Shown here: positions 15,147 through 24,700 of the stretch, one piece after another
Layout: every line of letters begins with the position of its first letter
Numbering within the stretch: position 1 is the stretch's first letter
NCBI GenBank assembly: GCA_044227705.1
Contig: JBGAWE010000041.1
Location: forward strand, 1 to 25,207
From: JANOQP01 sp044227705
GTDB lineage: Bacteria > Bacteroidota > Bacteroidia > Chitinophagales > Saprospiraceae
Reading direction: 5' to 3'
Length of the DNA: 25,207 bases
Program-made: the position numbers and the translations under genes
Notes under the pieces: generated by a model
Databases searched by the model: none
The model's input: only the letters and a program-made list of their open reading frames with translations
Told to the model about the DNA's origin: nothing

Positions 15147-15358
15147 TCCTTGAAGATTTTAGCGATGCCGGACGGGCGCGGGAAGCGGTGCAAAATTCAG
15201 CCTGAAGTGCAGTCTTCCAGCTGCTCGAAAAATTTTTTCCCAAAATCTGAAAATTTTTTCCACTCGAGACTCCGGTATAAATAATTGAGAATCAACTGTT
15301 TGCCTGACTTTGAGGCCAAGTCCATAAAAAAGAACCCGGCAAAACTTGGTTCTATGTG

Positions 15359-15389
15359 TTGCATAGAAGTAGGTGCCACCACATCTTTG
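15359..15389 (+). promoter_or_regulatory. Candidate promoter of the padR-pspC operon
   Basis: TTG (15359-15361) is followed after 20 nt by CATCTTTG (15382-15389), a seven-of-eight match to TAnnTTTG. It lies 135 bp before the padR ATG, so the mRNA would have a leader of about 130 nt that includes a possible 17-codon ORF. An alternative box is at 15305-15312. PadR regulators commonly act on their own promoter, but no operator palindrome was identified with confidence. Confidence 0.35.
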
Positions 15390-15429
15390 CCCCATCAAGT
15401 TTTTCACACGGACAAACCTCCACCACATC

Positions 15430-15483
15430 ATGGAAGCAATCATCGCCTCGCTCATCGGGAACCTGCTCCGGCTCCTTTCCTGA
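15430..15483 (+). CDS. Possible leader peptide ORF, 17 aa
   Basis: The ORF starts with ATG at 15430 and stops with TGA at 15481-15483, giving MEAIIASLIGNLLRLLS. The product would be a single hydrophobic, weakly amphipathic helix. It sits between a candidate promoter and padR, 41 bp before the padR ATG. It has no strong Shine-Dalgarno sequence, but neither do most genes here. A short ORF can arise by chance, so this is a low-confidence call; it could be an upstream regulatory ORF or a small membrane peptide acting with the PspC protein. Confidence 0.25.
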   Translation: MEAIIASLIGNLLRLLS

Positions 15484-15524
15484 CGGGCAGCATCCCAACC
15501 TCTAATCTTCTCAACTTCATCAAC

Positions 15525-15863
15525 ATGAATCTCGAAAATGCACAGGCACAGATGCGAAAGGGCGTTCTCGAGCTTTGCATCCTCGCCATCATCAACGAGG
15601 AGGAGGTCTACCCCTCCGACATCATCGCCCGCCTCAAAGAGGCCGACCTGATCGTCGTCGAAGGGACGCTCTACCCGCTGCTCACACGGCTCAAGAACGA
15701 CGGCCTCCTCGAATACTCGTGGCGCGAGAGCAGCTCCGGGCCGCCGCGCAAGTACTTCAAGACAACCGAGGCCGGACAGGAGTTCCTCCTCGGCCTCCAC
15801 GCCGCCTGGGCCGACCTCGTCGCGGCGGTTTCACGAACGACCAAAACCATCGCTCAACAATGA
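15525..15863 (+). CDS. PadR-family transcriptional regulator
   Basis: This 112-residue DNA-binding protein has the PadR winged-helix pattern: KGVLELCILAIINEEEVYPSDIIARL (about residues 12-37), then VEGTLYPLLTRLKNDGLLEYSW (45-66), where GTLYPLLTRL is the recognition helix signature, and the wing GPPRKYFKTTEAG (72-84). The C-terminal helix is short, as in the Bacteroidota PadR proteins that pair with PspC. The ATG at 15525 was chosen since it precedes the conserved start; the open frame to 15285 crosses the leader. The stop overlaps the next start (ATGA at 15860-15863), so the two proteins are coupled. It likely represses its own operon. Confidence 0.95.
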   Translation: MNLENAQAQMRKGVLELCILAIINEEEVYPSDIIARLKEADLIVVEGTLYPLLTRLKNDGLLEYSWRESSSGPPRKYFKTTEAGQEFLLGLHAAWADLVAAVSRTTKTIAQQ

Positions 15864-18115
15864 ACAAGATTCTCAATGTCAACCTCGGCGGCCTCCCGCT
15901 GACCATCGACGAGGACGCCTTCAACCGCCTCCAAGCCTACACCGCCGACCTGCGCCGCGTCTTCGCCAACAGCGACGGCCGCGACGAGATCGTGGCCGAC
16001 ATCGAGGCCCGCCTCGGCGAACTGGTCTCGCAGAAAATGGCCGGGCGGCCCATCGCCACGCTGGCCGACGTGGAAGCCGCCGTCTCCGTCCTCGGCCGCC
16101 CCGAGCAGCTCGACGACGACCCGACCAACGATGCCCCCGGCAGCAGCTCAACCTCCTCGCAATCAGGCAGTTACAGTCGCTGCACAGGCCCGGCCCGCCG
16201 CCTTTTCCGCGACGACCAGGACGCGGTCGTGGCCGGTGTCTGCTCGGGCATCGCGCAGTATTTCGGCATTGAAGACCCGCTTTGGGTGCGGCTCGGCTTC
16301 GTGCTCGGGGTGCTCGCTTTCGGCACCGGGATGGGCCTCTACCTCATCCTCTGGCTGGTCTTGCCGAAGGCCCGCACAGCCGCCGACCGCCTCTCGATGC
16401 GCGGCGAGCCAATCAACGTGCAGAACATCGCCCGCGAGGTCGAGGACGGCTTCGACCGCCTTTCCAACCGTGTCGGCGACCTCGGCTCGGAGGCGAAAAA
16501 AAAAAGTGAGGAGTTCATCGACGGCGCCCGCCGCTCCAATGTCGGCGGGCGCGCCGTCGGCGGGCTGGGCAGCGCGGTGACGGGGCTGGGGCGGCTGTTC
16601 GGGCTGTTCATCCGGGTGATCTTCTTCTTCGTGAAGATGCTCGTCTGGTTCGTCCTCGGGGCGGTGCTGCTGTCGCTGCTCGTGGCGTGGGTCGGGCTGG
16701 TCGGGGGCATCATCTTCGGCCGCCCGCTCATCGGCTACGTCAGCCCGTTCACCGCGGGGTGGAGCTATCTGGCGATGTTGATGGGCTTTTTGGTGCTGGC
16801 GGTGCCGCTTTTTGCGCTCGTCTCGGTGTTCTCGCGGCGGTATTTCAGGACGCAAAGCCCGCGCTGGCTCGCCCCCGCGCTGGGCGGCGCTTTCTTCCTG
16901 AGCCTATTCGGGTTGATTGGGTTGGGAATCGATGGGGCCAACAAGTTCGCCATGCGCGGCCAGGTCTCGAAGAACGTCGACCTCTCCGCCGTCACCTCCG
17001 ACACGCTCAACATCGAGGCGATGACCGACGCTGGCGGCGACCAGATCCGCTGGACCTTTGGTAAATACTCCGCCCGCTGGGACAACGACGGCTACAACGA
17101 GGAGGTCTGCAAGCTGTACGACGACCACCTCTCCGTCCTCGTCCCCATTGACTTGCGGGTGAAATCGACGACCGGCCGCCAGTTCGAGCTGCAGCAGACG
17201 ACCCTCGCACAGGGCGCCCGCGTCAACGAGGCGCAGGCCCGCGCTGCCGCCGCGAGCTTTCCCATCGAGGTGGAGAACGGGCGCATCGTCGTGCCGAACT
17301 TCATCAACATCCCGAAGGGGGAAAAATGGCGCGTCCAGCGCGTCGAGATGACGCTTTTCGTCCCCGAAGGGAAGTTTGTCCGCTTTGGTCGCATCGCCAA
17401 CAACTGGGTCGACGGCAGCGACTACAACCCCGCCAGCCACGGTCGAAACCGCCGCACCTTCGGCGAGCCGAACCAGCTCTACCGCATGACCGACCGTGGC
17501 CTCGCCTGCCCCGACTGCCCGGCCGAGGGGGCCTACAGCCGCGACGGCTTCGAGGACTTTTCCGAGCTGAACATCGTCGGGAACGTCGAGGTCAAAATCG
17601 AGGAGTCCGATGGCTACGAGGTTCGCCTCGACGACGAAAAGCTCCGCGCCGGTTCCGTGAAAATGGAGCAGGACGGCGACCGCCTGACCGTCACCAGCCA
17701 GTTGCCCGACGGGCAGAAGCCGCCCATTTTGACCTTGAAAATGCGCGACCTGCGCCGCCTTTTTGCCGAAAACTGCCCCTCGCTCGATGTGCGCGGCTTC
17801 GACGAGAACGAGATTGACCTGACTTTCATCAACGTCCGGTCCGTCCGCGCCGACCTCAAATCGAACGGCCTGAGCATCAAGCAACTGGGCAAGGGAACCG
17901 TGCAGATGCTCGGCGAGTGCCGCGAATTGAGCGCGACCTTGAGCGACGGCGCCGTGTTCGACGCGACGAACTTCGACACCCCAATCGCCCGCGTCAAAGC
18001 CACCGGCGGCAGCCGCGCGACGGTCGACGCCGACGAGGTTTTTGAAAAGAAGCTCGACGGCGGGAGCGAGGTGAAAAACCTCGGGCGGGCCGAGCCGGTC
18101 AGGGACGAGCAATAG
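15860..18115 (+). CDS. PspC-domain membrane protein with C-terminal GIN-like (DUF2807) region
   Basis: This 751-residue protein has several parts. Residues 1-90 form a helical prefix (RRVFANSDGRDEIVADIEARLGELV). The PspC domain is at about 113-171 (RRLFRDDQDAVVAGVCSGIAQYFGI, one membrane helix to about 167). Further membrane segments lie at about 245-287, 300-324 and 337-357. An extracytoplasmic part follows, whose last stretch (about 563-735, EDFSELNIVGNVEVKI onward) resembles the putative adhesin/GIN beta-helix fold common in Bacteroidota. It probably senses or responds to envelope stress under control of the coupled PadR. An A10 run (16496-16505, codons 213-215) lies between PspC and the next helices and could slip. 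CPDCPAE contains a CxxC. The ATG at 15860 is set by the ATGA overlap; a longer frame from 15575 is a shadow of padR. It ends at a hairpin terminator. Confidence 0.9.
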   Translation: MNKILNVNLGGLPLTIDEDAFNRLQAYTADLRRVFANSDGRDEIVADIEARLGELVSQKMAGRPIATLADVEAAVSVLGRPEQLDDDPTNDAPGSSSTSSQSGSYSRCTGPARRLFRDDQDAVVAGVCSGIAQYFGIEDPLWVRLGFVLGVLAFGTGMGLYLILWLVLPKARTAADRLSMRGEPINVQNIAREVEDGFDRLSNRVGDLGSEAKKKSEEFIDGARRSNVGGRAVGGLGSAVTGLGRLFGLFIRVIFFFVKMLVWFVLGAVLLSLLVAWVGLVGGIIFGRPLIGYVSPFTAGWSYLAMLMGFLVLAVPLFALVSVFSRRYFRTQSPRWLAPALGGAFFLSLFGLIGLGIDGANKFAMRGQVSKNVDLSAVTSDTLNIEAMTDAGGDQIRWTFGKYSARWDNDGYNEEVCKLYDDHLSVLVPIDLRVKSTTGRQFELQQTTLAQGARVNEAQARAAAASFPIEVENGRIVVPNFINIPKGEKWRVQRVEMTLFVPEGKFVRFGRIANNWVDGSDYNPASHGRNRRTFGEPNQLYRMTDRGLACPDCPAEGAYSRDGFEDFSELNIVGNVEVKIEESDGYEVRLDDEKLRAGSVKMEQDGDRLTVTSQLPDGQKPPILTLKMRDLRRLFAENCPSLDVRGFDENEIDLTFINVRSVRADLKSNGLSIKQLGKGTVQMLGECRELSATLSDGAVFDATNFDTPIARVKATGGSRATVDADEVFEKKLDGGSEVKNLGRAEPVRDEQ

Positions 18116-18142
18116 CGGGTTTTAGGTTTTTTGAAATAGAAG

Positions 18143-18177
18143 AAGCCCGGTCAGCGCATGGCCGGGCTTTCTTTTTT
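18143..18177 (+). terminator. Rho-independent terminator after the PspC-domain gene
   Basis: AAGCCCGG (18143-18150) pairs with CCGGGCTT (18162-18169) across an 11-nt loop, followed by a T-rich tract (TTTCTTTTTT). It is 28 bp downstream of the stop codon at 18115. Confidence 0.85.
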
Positions 18178-18227
18178 GGCCTGAATTCAATAAAAACAGG
18201 GTCATTAGCCGCCAAATCCGCTTCCGC

Positions 18228-19550
18228 ATGACACATCCGACCCGACCGCTCGACGACCCGAAGACCATCCGCTCGTGGGCCTTTTTCGACTGGGCCAACT
18301 CGGCCTACTCGCTCGTCATCGTCGTGGCCATCTTCCCTGCATACTTCCTCGCCGCCACCGACGAGCGGCTCACCTTCCTCGGCATCCCGACGACCAACTC
18401 GGCACTGTTGGCCTACTCGGTCTCCATCGCATATGCCTTTGTCGCGCTGTTGATGCCGGCTCTGGCGGGCATCGCCGACTTCGGGGGACGCAAGCAGCTT
18501 TTCATGCGCCTGTTCACGACCATCGGCTCGGCGGCCTGCGTGGCGATGTTCTTTTTCACGAAAGGCTGGGTTCAAATCGGCTTCTGGACCTACGTCGTGG
18601 CGACGGTCGGCTATGCGGGCGGCGTGGTGTTCAACAACGCCTACCTGCCCGAAATCGCCTCGGAGAAGAACCTCGACGCGGCCTCCGCCCGGGGCTTCAC
18701 CTACGGCTACCTCGGCTCGGTCATCCTGCTGGTGGCCAACCTTTTATGGATAACTTTTTGGGAGCAACTGGGCCTGCCGAGCGAGGCCTTTGCCATCCGG
18801 CTGGCCTTCCTGTCGGTCGGCCTGTGGTGGTTCGGCTTTTCGCAAATCCCGTTTCGCGGCCTCCCGCCCGACCGCCGCGACACCCTCCCGATGGGCGAGC
18901 TGGTGAAAAAAGGCTGGGCGCAGCTCGTCTCCGTCTTCCGCCAACTGGCGGCGCACGGGCAGCTCAAGCGGTTCCTCTGGTCTTTCTTTTTCTACAACGC
19001 CGGCGTTCAGACGGTGCTCTTTCTCGCCTCTGCGTTCGCCAAGAGCGAGCTGAAGTTCGACACGACGCAGCTCATCCTCCTCAGCCTTTTGCTGCAACTG
19101 GTGGCCGTCGCCGGGGCCATGTTCTTCTCAAAAATCTCGGAGAGAAAGGGCAACAAGGCCGCCCTGTTGATGATGCTCGCCGTCTGGGTCGGCATCTGTT
19201 TCACGGCATATCTCATCCAGAACGGCGGGCAGTTCTACCTGCTCGCCGTCGCCGTCGGCATGGTGATGGGCGGCATCCAGAGCTTGAGCCGCTCGACCTA
19301 CGCCAAGCTGCTCCCGGAGGCGACGGCGAGCACGGCCTCGTGGTTCAGCTTCTATGACGTGGTGGAAAAAATCTCGGTCATCTTCGGCACGATGACCTTC
19401 GGCCTGCTCGACCAGATGACGGGGTCGATGCGCAACTCGGTTCTCGCGCTGGCCCTGTTTTTCGTCGTGGCGATGGTGCTGCTGTCGACGGTTCGGGTCA
19501 GCGGGCGGCGAACAGGTGAGGGGAGCACGGGCCAGTGCCAGGGCTTTTGA
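18228..19550 (+). CDS. Atg22/UMF1-type MFS transporter
   Basis: This 440-residue inner-membrane protein has about 12 hydrophobic segments. The N-terminal signature SWAFFDWANSAYSLVIVVAIFPAYF (residues 16-40) is diagnostic of the UMF1 family of the major facilitator superfamily, related to yeast vacuolar Atg22. ALAGIADFGGRKQLF (about 78-92) is the loop 2-3 MFS motif, and VFNNAYLPEIA and GGIQSLSRSTYAKLLPE (about 344-360) are also conserved. Yeast Atg22 exports amino acids; the bacterial substrate is unknown. The gene stands alone, with a terminator before it and a shared hairpin after it. The last 15 residues (SGRRTGEGSTGQCQG region) are a non-conserved tail. Confidence 0.93.
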   Translation: MTHPTRPLDDPKTIRSWAFFDWANSAYSLVIVVAIFPAYFLAATDERLTFLGIPTTNSALLAYSVSIAYAFVALLMPALAGIADFGGRKQLFMRLFTTIGSAACVAMFFFTKGWVQIGFWTYVVATVGYAGGVVFNNAYLPEIASEKNLDAASARGFTYGYLGSVILLVANLLWITFWEQLGLPSEAFAIRLAFLSVGLWWFGFSQIPFRGLPPDRRDTLPMGELVKKGWAQLVSVFRQLAAHGQLKRFLWSFFFYNAGVQTVLFLASAFAKSELKFDTTQLILLSLLLQLVAVAGAMFFSKISERKGNKAALLMMLAVWVGICFTAYLIQNGGQFYLLAVAVGMVMGGIQSLSRSTYAKLLPEATASTASWFSFYDVVEKISVIFGTMTFGLLDQMTGSMRNSVLALALFFVVAMVLLSTVRVSGRRTGEGSTGQCQGF

Positions 19551-19575
19551 CTTACTTGCCCAACGCGCCAAATGA

Positions 19576-19611
19576 AAATCGGCCGCAAACGAACACGTTT
19601 GCGGCCGATTT
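19576..19611. terminator. Bidirectional terminator hairpin between Atg22-like gene and typA
   Basis: AAATCGGCCGCAAACG (19576-19591) and CGTTTGCGGCCGATTT (19596-19611) are a perfect 16-bp inverted repeat with a 4-nt loop (AACA). It is A-rich on one flank and T-rich on the other (TTTCTTT). It lies between convergent genes ending at 19550 and 19640. Confidence 0.85.
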
Positions 19612-19639
19612 CTTTGAGCCGAATCCTGCGCCCACCCAA

Positions 19640-21454
<1,815 letters not shown>

Positions 21455-21749
21455 GAGGTGAGATTTGATGGCAGCCCGGAGGACGTCATTTTTTAAAAAC
21501 GGTCGCGAAGGTAGTCCCGCTTTCCACCAAAACCGCCCGTTCGGAAAACATTGTTTGGAAAGAAAGGCTTTCATGACCCCGTTTTCAGAATTTATGTCGG
21601 GGCGCATGAGAATCAGGCTCGACCCATTTTTAAAAACCCGAAAAATCCCGGCCTTTGGCCACTGATTCTGCAACCACGACTTTACGCGCCCCGTTCCGAC
21701 TTTTTGGGAACCAATCCCGTTCATCCCGTTCATCAAACTCGCTTTCTCT
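21455..21749. other. Divergent intergenic region between typA and the giant adhesin
   Basis: A stretch of 295 bp with no gene that I can support. It contains the typA -7-like box and a 9-bp tandem repeat (ATCCCGTTC at 21714-21722 and 21723-21731, with a partial third copy) just 18 bp upstream of the adhesin start. No good -33/-7 pair for the adhesin gene and no RNA gene was recognised. Confidence 0.5.
21506..21513 (-). promoter_or_regulatory. Candidate -7 box (TACCTTCG) for typA
   Basis: The minus strand reads TACCTTCG, seven of eight to TAnnTTTG, with its edge 51 bp upstream of the typA ATG. A TTTG at 21528-21531 is too close (14 nt) to be a standard -33 element. Confidence 0.35.
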
Positions 21750-24700
21750 ATGACCTTTATCCACAGCAAGGCGGCGCGGTGCGCTCTGATCCTCATGGCC
21801 GTCGTCTACGGCCTCGGCTTCAAGCTCGACCCCTCCAACCCGCCCGGCGCGAAGACCGGCGCGCCCTTCGACGGGAGCTGCGCCGACAGCGGCTGCCACA
21901 ACCCAATCAACACCAGCTTCAATGGAACGCCGACCCTCACCGGCCTGCCGACCGTCATCCTGCCGAGCACGACCTACTCGCTCACCTTGACCGGAACCGT
22001 CACGGCGGGCAGCCCGACAAAGGCTGGTTTTGAACTGGTCGCTGTCTCCGCCGTCTCGCCGACCTACGCCCAGGCCGGGTCGTTCACCAACGGGACCGGA
22101 ACCAGCACCACCACGACCGGCGGCCGGAGCTACATCCGCCAGTCGGCGGCGAAGAACATCACAGGCGGCGCGGTCTCGTGGACGTTCAGTTGGAAGTCGC
22201 CCGCGACGGTGGCGGGCAATAGCGTGGCATTTTACTACATTGTCAACTTCTGCAACGGCAACGGCAACGAGAACAACGACCGCCCCATCACCGCCAGCCT
22301 GACGCTGCCTTTCAACGCCAACGGCGCACCCACCGCCTCGATTTCCGCGCTGACGAACGTCTCCTGCAACGGCGGCTCCAACGGCTCGGCAACAGCAAGC
22401 GGCTCGGGCGGCACCTCGCCGTACACCTTCGCGTGGAGCAACGGCCAGTCGACCCAGACCATCTCCAATCTCGCCGTCGGGAGCTACACCGTCACCGTGA
22501 CGGACGCGAACGGCCTCACCGCCACCGCCATCGCCGCCATCACCCAACCGGCCCCCGTGACCGCCGCCATCACGGCCAACGGGACGATTTCATGCGTCAA
22601 CCCCAGCTTCGTGGCGACCGTCGCAACAACCGGCGGCAACCCGCCCTTCACCTACCAATGGTCGACGGGGAGCCTGTTCAATTACACCAATGTCACCGCA
22701 CCGGGGTCGCTCTCCGTCACCGTGACCGACGCGGGCGGATGCACGAAGTCGGCCTCGACGACGATTTCGGGGAACACGAACGCGCCGACCGCCGCCGCCG
22801 CCGCGCTGGCGCAGATAACCTGCGTCAACCCGAACGTCACCGTCAGCGGGGCGGGCAGCTCGACCGGCCCAGCTTTCGCCTACGCATGGTCGGGGCCGGG
22901 CATCGTCACGGGCGGAACGACGCTCACGCCGGTCGTCACGATTCCCAACATCTACATCCTCACCGTGACGAACACGGCCAACGGCTGCACCGCCACCGCC
23001 TCTGCGACCGTTACCGGCAACACGACCATTCCCACTGCGGAGGCCTCTGCCGGTGCGACCATCACTTGTTTGAACCCCTCGTCGAGCATCTCGGCGGCCA
23101 CGAGCGCGGCCAATCCGGTTTTTTCATGGCTTGGGCCGAATGGGTTTACCTCCTCTTCCCAAAACCTGACGGTCGGCGAGGGCGGCTCGTATTTCGTCAC
23201 CGTGACCGACCCAGCGAACGGCTGCACCAATGCCGCGACGACCTCCCTTTCTCAAAACACGGCGGCCCCCGGCGCGACGGCCTCCGGTGCCACACTGACT
23301 TGCGCCGCGACTTCTGTTTTGATAAGTGGGAATTCGACCGCCAGCCCTGTCGATTTCAACTGGACGGGGCCGAACGGTTTCACCTCGACCGAGCAAAACC
23401 CCGTCGTCTCCACGCCTGGCGATTTCACCCTCGTCGTGACCGACCCGGCGAACGGCTGCACGTCGACGGCGGCCGCGACGATTGCTCAAACCACGGCCGC
23501 GCCGGTGACCGAGGTCGCGGCGCCGGGCCAGTTGAGCTGCAACGCGCCGACGGTCCAACTGAACGCCGCCGCCTCGTCGCAGGGGAGCGAGTTCGTCTAT
23601 TCGTGGTTCACTTCCGACGGCCATATCGTCTCGGGGGATTCGACGCTGTTGCCCGTCGTCGACAAAATCGGCTCCTATAATCTTTTGATAACCAACAACT
23701 TGAACGGCTGCGCGGCCTATGATACCGTCTCGGTCGACGCGCTGCCGGGCGTGGCGGCGACGATTTTTTCCACCCAGACCGTCGGCTGCAACGGCGGCTC
23801 CGACGGCTCGGCAACCGTCGCTGCAACAGGCGGGGCGGGGACTTTCAGCTTCCTCTGGTCGACGGGCGAGACCTCTGCGACCGCCTCCGGTTTGACGGCT
23901 GGCGAGTACACCGTGACCGTGACCGACCCGATCGGAGGCTGCGCCGCCATTGCCACCGCGACGGTCGGCCAGCCCGACGTTCTTACTGTGAACGCAACGG
24001 CGACGGCTGAAACCTCCAACGGCTCGAACGACGGCACGGCCACCGCCAGCCCGGCGGGCGGGGCCGGTTTCTACCTCTTCCTGTGGTCGAACAACGAGAC
24101 GACGCAGACGATAACCGGCCTCGCGCCGGGCGCGTATTCCGTCACCCTGCTCGACGCGAAAGGCTGCACGGCCACGCAGACCGTGACGGTCAACGCCTTC
24201 GGCTGCAACCTCTCGGCGACCGCCGCCGCGACGGACGTCACCTGCAACGGCGCGGCCAACGGCACGGCGACGGTCTCCATCACCGGCGCGACCGACCCGG
24301 TTTCCTACCTCTGGTCGACCGGCGCGACGACGCAGACGGCCACCGGCCTCGCCCACGGCGACTATTTCTGCACGGCGACCGACGCGGGCGGCTGCCCGGC
24401 CGTCGTCAGCGTGAGCGTCGCGGAACCGGTGGCAGTCTCGGCCTCAGTGGTTGGGGGCAACATCACTTGCCCGGGCGCGAACAACGGATACGCCACCGCC
24501 CTCGCCAACGGCGGAACGGGCGGCTTCACGTACCAATGGTCGACCGGCGCAACGACGGTCTCCATCTCCGGTCTCCCACCTGGCGGAGCCTACTTGACCG
24601 TCACCGACGTGGCGGGCTGCACGGCGACGGCCGGTTTCACGCTTGTTGAGCCGCCGGTGTTCGTTTCGACTGCCGCTTCTATCACCAACAATATTTGTCC

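Larger units (their letters stand above)
15147..15524. other. Divergent intergenic region between the subtilase and padR
   Basis: This 378-bp stretch has no long gene. It is clearly richer in A+T than its surroundings. Contents: a near -7 box for the protease (GAATTTTG on the minus strand, 15191-15198); two AT-rich imperfect repeats, GAAAAATTTTTTCC (15227-15240) and GAAAATTTTTTCC (15249-15261); a near -7 box on the plus strand (TGACTTTG, 15305-15312) with TTG 17 nt before it; small hairpins AGAACC/GGTTCT (15331-15353) and CTATG/CATAG (15352-15366); a second promoter candidate (15359-15389); and a 17-codon ORF (15430-15483). No tRNA or known riboswitch was recognised. Confidence 0.6.

Noticed and set aside
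13425..15284. A 619-codon open frame on the plus strand antisense to the subtilase
   Set aside because: The subtilase has an intact catalytic triad and sorting domain; the antisense product is a low-complexity Val/Arg/Asp/Gly sequence typical of shadow frames.
21455..21796. N-terminal extension of TypA
   Set aside because: TypA homologues start at MSENIRNIAII; the extension crosses the intergenic region and the adhesin start.
23124..24356. A 410-codon minus-strand frame within the adhesin repeats
   Set aside because: Arg/Gly-rich shadow of the SprB/Ig repeat coding sequence; no domain or plausible start.
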